Shown: positions 29,549-38,778 of the stretch, piece after piece
Position numbering within the stretch: position 1 is the stretch's first letter
How the letters are laid out: each line of letters starts with the position of its first letter
NCBI RefSeq assembly: GCF_000158095.2
Contig: NZ_CM011002.1
Span: forward strand, 4,377,703-4,441,702
Source of the DNA: Roseibium alexandrii DFL-11
GTDB taxonomy: Bacteria; Pseudomonadota; Alphaproteobacteria; Rhizobiales; Stappiaceae
Direction: 5' to 3'
DNA length: 64,000 nt
The notes under the pieces: generated by a model
Told to the model about the DNA's origin: nothing
The model's database searches: none
What the model saw: the letters and a program-made list of their open reading frames with translations, nothing else
Translations under genes and position numbers: made by a program

Positions 29549-30925
29549 TCATGCAGCCATTGCAGTGGCGTTGTCGAGAGGCATTTCAACGTCGATCTGT
29601 GTGCCGCCGAACTTGCCGCGGCTCATGAATAATTTGCCGCCGTATGTTTCAATGCGTTCGCGCATGTTCCGGAAGCCCAGACCGCCAGTTTTTGGCAGCG
29701 GATACGGCAATCCAATCCCATCGTCTTCAACCCGCAGCTTTAGAGTGCGCGCGCCGACGGTCAGGGAGATGTTGACTTCCCCGGCTTCGGCGTGGCGGGC
29801 CACATTTGTCATGCACTCCTGCACAACGCGATAGAGTGATGTTTTTGCGCCCTCCGACAAGCGGGCGTGGCATCGTTCTGCCTCGACATTGACGGTGATG
29901 CCCGATTGGGCCTGGAACTCCTTGCCAAGGCTCCCGAGTGCTGCGGCCAGCCCCATGTCGTCCAGAACACTTGGCCGCAGATCTCGCGAGATACGGCGGA
30001 CCTCGGCAATGGTTCCGTCGATGATGTTCAGGCATTTGGCTGCTTGGGCCTGAAGGTCCGCGTTTTGATTGGCTTCGCTATGGATCAGCTCAAGGCCATA
30101 CCTCACGGAGACCAACAGCTGCGATATACTGTCATGAAGTTCTGTGGAAACGCGTTTGCGTTCTTGTTCCTGAACTTCAAGGATCCGGTTGGTCAACGCC
30201 TTCAAACGGGTGTCGGCAAAGCGCTGCTCAGAGAACCTGACGGCAGCGATCAAGGTGCCAACGATTATGATCGCGGCAAGCGTAATCAGAAAAATTACGA
30301 AAAGTGTTTGACGGATGCTGCGAGCAAAATCGGCACGTATGGCGGCAATTTCCTTCGCGATATCGTCGGTATAAAGACCGGTTCCAAGCATCCAGCCCCA
30401 TTTATCCAGCAAGATGGCATAACCAAGTTTTTCTTCCACTGTTCCAGTCGACGGCTTGTGCCATACGTATTGGTGAAAGCCGCCGCCTTGCTGCGCTGCC
30501 TTGATGAGGTTCTGAATGACAAAATCGCCGGTCTTGTCCTGTAAGTCCCACCAATTGTTGCCGACGAGCTGCGGCAATTTGGGGTGCACAACGTTGGTGC
30601 CGTCCAGCGTGTAGACGAAAAAATAGCCGTCATAATCGAAGGTCAGGTTTTTCAAGATTTCCTTGACCTCGGCCTGAGCCGCTAGCTGTCCGTCCGGTTC
30701 ATTTTCGTAGATCTGCTCGATCGAGGTGAGGGCAAGGCTCACGTAATTCCGGATTTCCTGGCGTTTCGCGGCCAGGATCCGCGTTTCAACGGAACGGGTC
30801 TCGGCATCAATGAGTGCGCTCGACTGGTAATAGCTGACGCCGCCGATCAGCAACGAGACAGCGATCAGTGGCAAGATCGTGATCAGCAGCAATTTTGTCT
30901 TAAACGTCACCCACTTGTTCCTCAT
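29549..30925 (-). CDS. Cache-domain sensor histidine kinase (NarX-type core)
   Basis: 458 aa. TM1 is at about 12-32, then a periplasmic single-Cache domain (about 35-190) with FDYDGYFFVYTLDGTNVVHP and GWMLGTGLYTDDI, which is the CACHE_2 pattern. TM2 is at about 203-223. The dimerisation helix has ERKRVSTELHDSISQLL with phosphoacceptor H264 (HisKA_3), and an ATPase domain has VVQECMTNVARH and VEDDGIGLP. It senses an extracellular small molecule and signals to the downstream LuxR-type regulator. It is divergent from the TRAP operon, which probably imports the sensed compound. Confidence 0.9.
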   Translation of the reverse strand: MRNKWVTFKTKLLLITILPLIAVSLLIGGVSYYQSSALIDAETRSVETRILAAKRQEIRNYVSLALTSIEQIYENEPDGQLAAQAEVKEILKNLTFDYDGYFFVYTLDGTNVVHPKLPQLVGNNWWDLQDKTGDFVIQNLIKAAQQGGGFHQYVWHKPSTGTVEEKLGYAILLDKWGWMLGTGLYTDDIAKEIAAIRADFARSIRQTLFVIFLITLAAIIIVGTLIAAVRFSEQRFADTRLKALTNRILEVQEQERKRVSTELHDSISQLLVSVRYGLELIHSEANQNADLQAQAAKCLNIIDGTIAEVRRISRDLRPSVLDDMGLAAALGSLGKEFQAQSGITVNVEAERCHARLSEGAKTSLYRVVQECMTNVARHAEAGEVNISLTVGARTLKLRVEDDGIGLPYPLPKTGGLGFRNMRERIETYGGKLFMSRGKFGGTQIDVEMPLDNATAMAA

Positions 30926-30967
30926 ATTGCGCGAACTGGCGCCCTAACAGCACTCTCTTGCGTGGAA

Positions 30968-30985
30968 TTCAGTAGTACTACTGAA
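30968..30985. promoter_or_regulatory. perfect 18-bp palindrome in the divergent promoter
   Basis: TTCAGTAGTACTACTGAA is a perfect inverted repeat, 42 bp from the kinase start and 114 bp from the TRAP start. It is the only strong palindrome in the divergent region and a good candidate operator for the response regulator or another dimeric repressor. Protein binding is inference. Confidence 0.7.
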
Positions 30986-31099
30986 AAGATGCGCAGAACC
31001 ACGAATAGCATCAGTGCCGTTCGGTCAACTAGACATACGGCGAGATCGGTGCAAGGGTGTATTCCGGTCCGATATCAGGTCCGTTTAGGGAGGAAACTA

Positions 31100-32200
31100 A
31101 TGGATCGTCGTTCGTTTATCAAAAAAGCTGGTCTTGGTGCTGGTGGTATTGCTGCAGGTTCTGCTCTTGCAGCTCCGGCCATCGCGCAGGGCACCAAGGA
31201 CATGGTCATTGTGTCAACCTGGCCGCGGGACTTCCCGGGTCTTGGTATTCCGGCTCAGCGTCTTGCAGCTCGCATTGCAGAGCTAACCGAAGGCCGCATC
31301 AACGTTCAGTACTTCGCCGCTGGCGAGCGCGTTGGTGCTTTCGACTCCTTCGATGAAGTTGCTTCCGGCAACGCGCAGGCTTACATCGGCGCAGATTACT
31401 ACTGGAAAGGTAAGCACCCGGGTTGGGCTGCGTTTACTGCAGTACCGTTCGGTCTCACCTTCACCGAAATGGACGCCTGGATTAAGTTTGGCGGCGGTCA
31501 GGAGCTTTGGGATGAGCTTGCAGGTGAATTCGGCCTCAAGAACTTCGCAATGGGTAACACCGGCGTTCAGATGGGCGGGTGGTTCAACAAGGAAATCGAG
31601 ACAGCTGACGACCTGAAAGGTCTGAAGATGCGTATTCCGGGTCAGGGCGGCGACGTCATGGCGAAACTCGGTGCATCTCCGGTTTCTCTGCCGGGCGGCC
31701 AGATCTACGAAAACCTCGTTTCCGGTGCTATTGACGCAACCGAGTGGGTTGGTCCGTTCAACGACTACTTCATGAAGTTCTACGAAGCGGCGAAGTACTA
31801 CTACTTCCCGGGCATGCACGAGCCGGGCGCACAGCTGGCCATGGGCATCAACAAGGCATGGTGGGATACACTTGACGCGACTGATCAAGCGATCATTCAG
31901 GCTGCGTGTAACGAAGAAAACTCCCTTACCATGGCTGAGACGAACGCCAACAACGGTGTTTACCTCAACCGCCTGATCAACGAGCACGGCGTTGAGCTGC
32001 GTGAATTCAACGACGAAATCTATGATGCGTTCGGTGAAGCAGCTCAGGAAGTTCTCGAAGAGGCAATGGACCATTCTCCGATGGCCAAGAAAATCTTCGA
32101 AAGCTTCATCAATGCCCGCAAGGACATCGGCAGCTGGATGGCAATTTCCGACGTTGCATACAGCAACAAGCGGAACCGCGTGTTGGGCATCCCTTCATAA
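31100..32200 (+). CDS. TRAP transporter substrate-binding protein (TakP-like)
   Basis: 366 aa from ATG 31100 with AGGGAGG upstream. A twin-arginine signal (DRRSFIKKAGLGAGG, cleavage near AIAQG) exports it to the periplasm. The NTGVQMGGWF motif and ATEWVGPFNDY are shared with TakP of Rhodobacter sphaeroides, which binds 2-oxo acids. That makes 2-oxo or other carboxylic acids the likely ligands. It begins the TRAP operon, with dctQ and dctM following. A strong hairpin with a T tract lies between it and dctQ. Confidence 0.92.
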   Translation: MDRRSFIKKAGLGAGGIAAGSALAAPAIAQGTKDMVIVSTWPRDFPGLGIPAQRLAARIAELTEGRINVQYFAAGERVGAFDSFDEVASGNAQAYIGADYYWKGKHPGWAAFTAVPFGLTFTEMDAWIKFGGGQELWDELAGEFGLKNFAMGNTGVQMGGWFNKEIETADDLKGLKMRIPGQGGDVMAKLGASPVSLPGGQIYENLVSGAIDATEWVGPFNDYFMKFYEAAKYYYFPGMHEPGAQLAMGINKAWWDTLDATDQAIIQAACNEENSLTMAETNANNGVYLNRLINEHGVELREFNDEIYDAFGEAAQEVLEEAMDHSPMAKKIFESFINARKDIGSWMAISDVAYSNKRNRVLGIPS

Positions 32201-32219
32201 GCGATGCTCTCCTACGGAT

Positions 32220-32250
32220 AGGGGCGGGAAACTTCCCGTCCCTTCTTTTT
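32220..32250 (+). terminator. attenuator-like terminator between dctP and dctQ
   Basis: A 10-bp stem with one G-T pair: AGGGGCGGGA at 32220-32229 pairs with TCCCGTCCCT at 32234-32243, loop AACT, followed by TTCTTTTTATT. It looks like an intrinsic terminator inside the operon. Partial termination there would make more binding protein than membrane subunits, a common arrangement in TRAP and ABC operons. Confidence 0.75.
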
Positions 32251-32279
32251 ATTGACACGATAAAAAAGGCTCCGCCACG

Positions 32280-33314
32280 ATGACTGCCTTGGACAGTGTT
32301 CAAGACGGATCTCCAGCCATGAATACCGGCACGGGACCAACACCAGAAAGCGCGCGTCTTTTCCGCCTGTTCGGTTGGGGCGTACTGGCCATAATGGCCG
32401 CATATCTGTTGAACAATTACCTGACGTATTGGCAAGATTTGCCTGGCATTGCGCCCATTTATGGTGGTGCTGCAAACGGGTCGCTGCCGATCGTCTGGTC
32501 TTGGTTGCAATTGGCTGTTTACGCCGGTTTTTTGGCTGCCGTGTTCGTTTATGTGATGCGGAGTACAACACCGCTGCGCGTCGACAGCGGGCGGATCAGC
32601 AACATCAACACCTTCATAATTAGGGCCGCATTTTTTGCGGTTTTGATCGTTGGATTGATGGACAGCGCCATCTCGTTCCTGCGGATTGAGGAGCTGCTGC
32701 CTGCCATTGTTGGGCAAGACCTGGCAGACGAGCTTGGCAAGTCGCGGTTCCGCGGCGCCTACGTTCATATGCCGCTGATAGCCCTGTCGATTGTGATTGC
32801 CGCCTTTACAAGAACGCTCGGGTTTACCTGGCTCGCACTGCTTGTGGTGGTGGCCGAGCTGGCCATCGTGATTGGCCGTTTTGTGTTCTCCTACGAGCAG
32901 GCCTTCCTCGCCGACTTGGTGCGCTTTTGGTACGCAGCACTCTTCCTGTTCGCGAGTGCCTATACGCTGCTTGAAGAAGGGCACGTTCGAGTGGATGTGT
33001 TTTATGCCGGTATGGCTCCGAAGACCAAAGGCTACGTCAACGCGATCGGGTCGGTTGTACTCGGCATGAGCCTTTGCACGACGATCCTTGTTCTCGGCAT
33101 GGGCGGAAAACAGAACATCATCAACAGCCCGATCCTGGCCTACGAAGTGACACAGGCAGGATTTGGTCTTTACGTGAAATACCTCATGGCCGGTTTTCTG
33201 GGAGTGTTTGCCACCTCCATGATGATTCAGTTCGTGGCCTATTTCCTGGACGCCATTGCCGACATTCGCGGTGAACCTGGCGGACGGGATCACGAAAACC
33301 ACCCTGTTAACTAG
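32280..33314 (+). CDS. TRAP transporter small permease (enlarged DctQ)
   Basis: 344 aa, about twice the usual 160-200 aa of DctQ. About eight hydrophobic segments are seen: an N-terminal half (about 25-205) with four or five and a C-terminal DctQ-like half (about 210-330) with FWYAALFLFASAYTLLEEGHVRVDVFY, the classical DctQ core (EEGHVRVDV). ATG 32280 follows AAGG at about 10 bases; ATG 32319 is a possible alternative. It forms the small membrane subunit with DctM. Such enlarged subunits are known in some 2-oxo-acid TRAP systems. Confidence 0.85.
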   Translation: MTALDSVQDGSPAMNTGTGPTPESARLFRLFGWGVLAIMAAYLLNNYLTYWQDLPGIAPIYGGAANGSLPIVWSWLQLAVYAGFLAAVFVYVMRSTTPLRVDSGRISNINTFIIRAAFFAVLIVGLMDSAISFLRIEELLPAIVGQDLADELGKSRFRGAYVHMPLIALSIVIAAFTRTLGFTWLALLVVVAELAIVIGRFVFSYEQAFLADLVRFWYAALFLFASAYTLLEEGHVRVDVFYAGMAPKTKGYVNAIGSVVLGMSLCTTILVLGMGGKQNIINSPILAYEVTQAGFGLYVKYLMAGFLGVFATSMMIQFVAYFLDAIADIRGEPGGRDHENHPVN

Positions 33315-33335
33315 AGCCAGACGAGATCGTTTGAT

Positions 33336-36002
33336 ATGGAACTTTTCTTCCTTCTTCTTCTTGTCGTGATCATGGCGTTTGCGCTTGGCTGCGGTTTTCC
33401 GGTGGCATTCGCCCTTCCAGGCGCGGCAATCATCACAATCGGACTTGCGGCCGGTGTCGGCGCACTCTTCGGCGGCGGGGCGGATGCGTTCTTCCACTCT
33501 GGCAGCGCGGCTCAATGGCTGAGTGCTGGCGTGACAAACTTCCGGGGTATTTATTGGGAAGCGGAACGAGATACGCTCATAGCGATTCCGCTTTTCGTGT
33601 TCATGGGCATCATGCTCCAGCGGTCCAAGATCGCTGAGGATCTTCTCGTGACCATGGCCCGGCTTTTCGGTCCGGTTCCAGGCGGTCTCGGCATTTCTGT
33701 TGTTTTCGTGGGCGCGCTGCTTGCGGCAACAACGGGCATCGTTGGTGCGACCGTTGTGGCGATGGGTCTGATCTCCTTGCCGGCAATGCTTCGAAACAAA
33801 TATTCGGTGCCGCTGGCAACGGGTACGATCGCGGCCTCCGGGACGCTCGGACAGATTATCCCGCCTTCTATCGTTTTGATCATTTTGGCTGACCAGCTCG
33901 CAAGTGCGGTCGACCAGGCCGGGTCCATCCGGCAGGCGCTTTACAAGGACAACACTGGCGAACTTTCGATGCCGTCCGACTTCTCGGTCGTGTCGACCAG
34001 TGCCGGTGAGATGTTCCTTGGCGCGTTCTTGCCAGGCCTTGTCCTTGTTGGGCTGTACATGCTGTTCATCCTCGGCTTCGCACTTCTGAAGCCAAGCGCT
34101 GCACCTGCAGTGCATGAGGAAGGTACCTTTACCCGCCAGTTCGCGGTGAAGGTTTTCATTACACTGGTTCCACCACTGGCCCTGATCTTCCTGGTTCTGG
34201 GCTCGATCATCGCGGGTATTGCAACCGTGAACCAGGCCGGTGCAATCGGTGCAGTCGGTGCCATGATCATGGCTGGGTACAGGCTACGTGATGGTGAGAA
34301 GGGGGCATATACGCCTGCGATCATCGCGATCGTGGCGTTGCTCGCGATCGCCATCGTGATTAGCTTCATCGGTGCCGTCAACATCAAGCTGATCCAGACA
34401 AGCCAAGATCTTCTTGGTCTTGTGTTGGCTCTGATTGCGGTTTCGTTGCTGCTGATTGCGATCTTCTGGTCCGGCTGGCGCACCTTGAAGCTGGAAGACA
34501 CCCTCCGTGGTGTAATGGTGGAAACTGCGAAAACAACGTCGCTGGTCTTTATCATCCTGCTTGGTGCGGCGATGCTGACATCCGCGTTCCGGGCCTTCGG
34601 TGGTGAAGACCTCGTGAAGGACTTCCTGCAGGGGCTGCCTGGCGGTTTCTGGGCGCAGTTCCTCATCGTCATGCTGGTGATCTTCATCCTTGGCTTCTTC
34701 CTCGATTTCATCGAGATTGCCGTAGTGGTCGTACCGATTGTTGCGCCGATCCTGCTTGCTGACCCGTCTGCAAACGTGACCGCGGTTTGGCTCGGTGTCA
34801 TGATTGGCCTGAACATCCAGACCTCCTTCCTGACACCGCCATTTGGCTTTGCGCTGTTCTACTTGCGCGGGGTTGCGCCTGCGATCGTGAAGACGGTCGA
34901 TATGTACAAGGGCGTAATCGCGTTCATTGCACTGCAGCTCGTTGCGCTCGCGATTGTCGGCTTTAATCCGCAGCTCGTGAACTATCTTCCGAACCGCTCG
35001 ACCTTGTTGTCGGAGACGGCACCGCCGCCGAAGAACCCGCGTCTTCAGTACTGCATGGAAAAAATCGTTCATGAGGATTTCCAGCAGAATGGCGATGGCA
35101 TTCTTGCAGCAATCCAGTCGACGGCAAACGTGGACATGAGCTACCTGCCGGAGGATCTGCGCGAAGACTTGGCCGAAGGCTTTGAAAAAGCGCAGAACGC
35201 TCTTTCGCTGATGCAGGAGATCAAGAACGCAGAAGCAGACGTTGCGGCAGCTGCGGGTGATTATCGACCAATCCATGGTCTTGTCCGGGCTCTGGAGCGG
35301 GATGCTCGCCGGATCGACGAGACAATCGAAGAGCTTGAGGTTGTCGTCAGTCGGTCTGGACCGGGAGGCATCTATACGGCGGAGCAAGGCGAACGGGCTC
35401 AGGCACGGATCGACGCTCTCCAGGCCGAGCATGATGCGCTCCTGGCTCAGATCCCTGAGGAATGGAACGACACCTATGCGACTTTCTCGCAGATCCAGAA
35501 AGCGGAAAATACGGCACGTTTGACGTACCGCCGCAATGCGGACCAAGCTTATGAGCCAGTGCTTGAGCTGAAGGCAATCCTGCGCGACGTCGACGTTGTC
35601 GCCGGTTTCGAAGCCGAACTTGAGGTTTTGAAAGAGCAGGTTGCCCAGCTGGAGCCTGAAGCTGCTGTGGACGCGATTGCCGAGATGCGGTCGAAGGTCG
35701 GGTCTGCTGAAGGCACGAGCGATATTCGCAAAGGCCTGACGGAGGCCCGCAAGATTATGCGGAGCCGCACACCGAATGCAGAAGAGGCGATTGCGGAGAT
35801 CGACAAGTCGATTGCTGCAGTCCAGGCCGATCTTGTCTGGCGTCAACGTGCAGCATCGGAGCTGTTGCCGCAATTGGAGGCGTATGACGCCGCCGTTGGC
35901 AATAACATCGGTCTGCGCCAACAAGACCGTTTGCCGGACGCAATGGCTCTAGAAGTCGCCGGATGTCTCTCAGATCACAGAGATATTTCACTCAGCTTCT
36001 AA
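33336..36002 (+). CDS. TRAP transporter large permease with coiled-coil tail
   Basis: 888 aa; DctM is usually 420-600 aa. Residues 1 to about 545 are the membrane transporter, with VGALLAATTGIVGATVVAMG, SGTLGQIIPPSIVLIIL and GLNIQTSFLTPPFGFALFYLRG, the conserved DctM motifs. The last about 340 residues have no membrane segment and are charged and helical, with heptad-like stretches (ALERDARRIDETIEELEVV, and FEAELEVLKEQVAQLEPE). The frame is intact to the stop and has normal codon use, so this is not an obvious frameshift. It ends the operon; a terminator follows within 20 bp. Confidence 0.9.
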   Translation: MELFFLLLLVVIMAFALGCGFPVAFALPGAAIITIGLAAGVGALFGGGADAFFHSGSAAQWLSAGVTNFRGIYWEAERDTLIAIPLFVFMGIMLQRSKIAEDLLVTMARLFGPVPGGLGISVVFVGALLAATTGIVGATVVAMGLISLPAMLRNKYSVPLATGTIAASGTLGQIIPPSIVLIILADQLASAVDQAGSIRQALYKDNTGELSMPSDFSVVSTSAGEMFLGAFLPGLVLVGLYMLFILGFALLKPSAAPAVHEEGTFTRQFAVKVFITLVPPLALIFLVLGSIIAGIATVNQAGAIGAVGAMIMAGYRLRDGEKGAYTPAIIAIVALLAIAIVISFIGAVNIKLIQTSQDLLGLVLALIAVSLLLIAIFWSGWRTLKLEDTLRGVMVETAKTTSLVFIILLGAAMLTSAFRAFGGEDLVKDFLQGLPGGFWAQFLIVMLVIFILGFFLDFIEIAVVVVPIVAPILLADPSANVTAVWLGVMIGLNIQTSFLTPPFGFALFYLRGVAPAIVKTVDMYKGVIAFIALQLVALAIVGFNPQLVNYLPNRSTLLSETAPPPKNPRLQYCMEKIVHEDFQQNGDGILAAIQSTANVDMSYLPEDLREDLAEGFEKAQNALSLMQEIKNAEADVAAAAGDYRPIHGLVRALERDARRIDETIEELEVVVSRSGPGGIYTAEQGERAQARIDALQAEHDALLAQIPEEWNDTYATFSQIQKAENTARLTYRRNADQAYEPVLELKAILRDVDVVAGFEAELEVLKEQVAQLEPEAAVDAIAEMRSKVGSAEGTSDIRKGLTEARKIMRSRTPNAEEAIAEIDKSIAAVQADLVWRQRAASELLPQLEAYDAAVGNNIGLRQQDRLPDAMALEVAGCLSDHRDISLSF

Positions 36003-36020
36003 GTCGCTAGGAACGAAAAA

Positions 36021-36049
36021 AGCGGGGAGAGAAAACTTCCCGCTTTTTT
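36021..36049 (+). terminator. terminator of the TRAP operon
   Basis: Stem AGCGGGGA with TTCCCGCT (36021-36044, one G-T pair), loop of eight bases, then TTTTTT. It is preceded by an A run, so it can also act on the minus strand, where the response regulator ending at 36086 is convergent. Confidence 0.85.
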
Positions 36050-36085
36050 GCTTGAATAGGCGGCTGATGCTTTGGGGGGCTGAGC

Positions 36086-36829
36086 TCAATCCCACCTTAC
36101 ATCGCAGGTCAGCATGTAACCGGATCCGTAAATCGTCCGGATGTGCGCTGGGCCGTCTTTCCTATTCAGTTTCTTGCGGATCCGTGAAATGCGAACGTCG
36201 ATGGACCGGTCGAGGCTCTCATCTCTGCCGCCGTGTTCAAGCAGGTAATCCCGTGTGAGTACCCGCTTTGGTGCACGCAAGAGCGCCTCCAGGAGTGTTG
36301 CTTCTCCGGTCGACAAAAATGTCTCTTCCCCTTCCGGAGATGTCAGGCAGTGGGAAGACGGTTTGTAACTCCAGTCTGCAAAGTGCGCGGTTTCTTCCCT
36401 TTTCGCAGCACGGACTGTTTCACCTCCCGATCTTCGAAGAATTGACCGAATGCGTGCCACCACTTCTCTCGGATCGAACGGTTTGACCACATAGTCATCT
36501 GCGCCGAGCTCCAGACCAAGAACCCGGTCCGTTGCATGTGCCCGGGCAGACAGAACAATAATTGGTACCGAAGAGTGCCGACGGATCTCATTGATCAAAG
36601 CCATGCCCTCCATGTCCGGGAGGCCAAGGTCAACAATGCAGGCATCAGGTGTATCGGATTCAAGAGCGGCCAGCATCTGCGCTGCAGTTGAAAATACCTC
36701 ACCTTCCATATCGAAGGGCTGCATTGCCTCAATCAACAGACGACCGATTTCTGGTTCGTCATCGACGATGAATGCGCGGGTCTTTCCTGCTGGTAAAGGC
36801 TTTGAGTGCGAAGAGCGTTCTGATGTCAT
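36086..36829 (-). CDS. OmpR-family response regulator
   Basis: 247 aa. Receiver domain with IVDDEPEIG, phosphorylation site D67 (CIVDLGLPDMEG) and VKPFDPREV. The C-terminal winged helix has LSTGEATLLEALLRAPKRVLTRDYLLE and IRTIYGSGYML. Its ATG overlaps the stop of the hybrid kinase by 4 nt (positions 36826-36829), so translation is coupled. It is convergent with the TRAP operon. Confidence 0.92.
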   Translation of the reverse strand: MTSERSSHSKPLPAGKTRAFIVDDEPEIGRLLIEAMQPFDMEGEVFSTAAQMLAALESDTPDACIVDLGLPDMEGMALINEIRRHSSVPIIVLSARAHATDRVLGLELGADDYVVKPFDPREVVARIRSILRRSGGETVRAAKREETAHFADWSYKPSSHCLTSPEGEETFLSTGEATLLEALLRAPKRVLTRDYLLEHGGRDESLDRSIDVRISRIRKKLNRKDGPAHIRTIYGSGYMLTCDVRWD

Positions 36830-38778
36830 GGTTGCAGTATTTTGCGGAGTGTTTCCGCAAGTTGGAAGTCGTTAAAAGGTTTAGCTAAAACAGGAAATTC
36901 ACAAATGCTGCTGTTGTCAGCGAGTGCAGACCAATCCGCATACCCCGTCATCAAAGCAATCCCCAACTCTGGCCGGTTCTGGCGTATCTCACGGGCGAGC
37001 TTCAAACCGTTGGTTTGCCCTGGCATGATGATGTCGCTCAGCACCGCACGAAGTTCGGGCAGATCCAGCGCAAGTTGGCGGGCATCGTCCGCGTTTTCCG
37101 CCTTCAATATCGCGAACCCGAGGTTTTGCAGCTGATCAGCGATGGTTTTGCTTAAATCCGGATCATCCTCGATCAGAAGAAGCAATTCTCCCGAGCCGTA
37201 TTTCAAGGATGCTTTGTTTTCGCTTTCGCCGATGTCACCCGCGTTCTGCAGCCTGACAAGCGGCAGGTAGATCGTAAGTGCTGTACCTTCTCCCAGCTTA
37301 CTACGCACTTGGATCGCACCGCCGGACTGCTGAATGAAGCCATAAACCATTGACAGACCCAAGCCGCTGCCAGTGCCGAAAGCCTTGGTCGTAAAAAAGG
37401 GTTCAAAGATTTTGAGCTGACTGTCTTCATCCATACCGCTGCCTGTATCAGCAACGGTAATCACGGCATATTCTCCCGCCGGCACCGACAAATCTTGGGC
37501 TTGTTGGGAATCCAGATCAGTTGCCCTCAAGGCGATGGAGAACGAGCCGCCATCCGGCATCGCGTCCCGCGCATTGAAGGCCATGTTGATGAACGTTGTT
37601 TCCATCTGGGTGGGATCGATCAAAGCGCCAATGCAGCGATCTTCGGCATCTATTGTGAGCGTGATGGAGGACGGAAGTGAACCTTCAAGCAGCCTCGCCG
37701 CGGAGCCAATCACATCCGAGACCGGAACCTTTTGCGGATCGACCGGCTTGCCACGGCTGAAGGCCAGTAGCCGCTGGATTAGATCAGATCCGCGTTTGGC
37801 AGCCTCCAGCATTGGGGTGATCTTGCTGTCGAGCGCTTCCTTGCCAACAGGTGGTTCCATCCGGCCAAGCGTAAGAAGATTGCCCATCATAATGGCCAGG
37901 AGATTGTTGAAGTCGTGCGCCAACCCCCCAGTCAGTTTGCCGACGGCATCCATACGCTGGGATTGAACCAGGGCCGCTTCCGCTGCCTTTTGATCGCTTG
38001 CGTCGAGGGACAGCACGAAAATTCCGAGTGTCCGCCCGTCGATGGTCATATCGGGGATGAGCGTTGAGCGCATATAGGCCATCGTGCCATCTAGCCGTTC
38101 CCTTTGATACTCATAGCTGACCGCGTTGCCCTCAAAGGCGCGATTGATATGAGGTTCAAGCTCTGCAAACAGTTCGTCGCCTACAATATCCCGCGCTGGA
38201 CGCCCGGCAATCGACACTATGGAATGACCGAACCAGTCCGCGTATCTGCGGTTCGCAAACCTGAAAACCGGTCCCGGTGAAAGGTAAGCAATGAGGGCCG
38301 GAATGTTGTCCGTTACGAGGCGCAGCCAGTCTTCACTCTGCTGCAAAGCGTGCGTTCTTTCTTCAACAGTTCGTTCAAGCTTTTCCTGCCGGTGCCGTTC
38401 TTCGGTGACGTCAGAGTAGATCGTCACGAACCCGCCTTGGGGAAGCGGCGTGCCGGAAACCGCGATGATCTGACCGTTTGGGCGGATGCGTTCGAAATAA
38501 TGCGGCTCGAACAGCTTGGCGCGTTCGATCCGGCGTTCGATCTTCGCTTCTATGTCTCCCGGGCCATATTCGCCCCGTTCGGCATTAACGCGAATAAAAT
38601 CTTCCAGGTGAGCACCGCGCCGCACAATGCTCTCCGGCATGTCCAGCATGTCGTACAAGCCGCGGTTCCAAGCGACCAGCCGAAGGTCGCTGTCGAAGAC
38701 GGTAAACCCCTGATTAATATGATCAAGAGCTGCCTGCAGCAGGTCGATCTGTGCTTTGAGTTGTTTGGTCTCCTCCAT
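36826..38778 (-). CDS. PAS hybrid histidine kinase
   Basis: About 650 aa from ATG 38778; the frame extends to 38883 and no strong ribosome binding site decides. Order: PAS-7-like (about 15-115), PAS (about 130-250), HisKA with GGLAHDFNNLLAIMMGN and phosphoacceptor H288, ATPase with MAFNARDAMPDGG, VADTGSGMDED and FGTGSGLGLSMVYG, and a C-terminal receiver domain (about 525-645) with LSDIIMPGQTNGLKL. Soluble, without membrane segments. It may exchange phosphoryl groups through its own receiver and the OmpR-type partner. The signal is unknown. Confidence 0.9.
   Translation of the reverse strand: MEETKQLKAQIDLLQAALDHINQGFTVFDSDLRLVAWNRGLYDMLDMPESIVRRGAHLEDFIRVNAERGEYGPGDIEAKIERRIERAKLFEPHYFERIRPNGQIIAVSGTPLPQGGFVTIYSDVTEERHRQEKLERTVEERTHALQQSEDWLRLVTDNIPALIAYLSPGPVFRFANRRYADWFGHSIVSIAGRPARDIVGDELFAELEPHINRAFEGNAVSYEYQRERLDGTMAYMRSTLIPDMTIDGRTLGIFVLSLDASDQKAAEAALVQSQRMDAVGKLTGGLAHDFNNLLAIMMGNLLTLGRMEPPVGKEALDSKITPMLEAAKRGSDLIQRLLAFSRGKPVDPQKVPVSDVIGSAARLLEGSLPSSITLTIDAEDRCIGALIDPTQMETTFINMAFNARDAMPDGGSFSIALRATDLDSQQAQDLSVPAGEYAVITVADTGSGMDEDSQLKIFEPFFTTKAFGTGSGLGLSMVYGFIQQSGGAIQVRSKLGEGTALTIYLPLVRLQNAGDIGESENKASLKYGSGELLLLIEDDPDLSKTIADQLQNLGFAILKAENADDARQLALDLPELRAVLSDIIMPGQTNGLKLAREIRQNRPELGIALMTGYADWSALADNSSICEFPVLAKPFNDFQLAETLRKILQP

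Noticed and set aside
32109..34115. A 668-codon open frame on the minus strand across dctQ and dctM
   Set aside because: It is the mirror of well-supported TRAP genes, with His/Gln/Arg-rich translation and no family motif. Long antisense frames are common in GC-rich DNA.
34284..35924. A 546-codon minus-strand frame across dctM
   Set aside because: Same reasoning: antisense of a clear transporter gene, with no recognisable domain.
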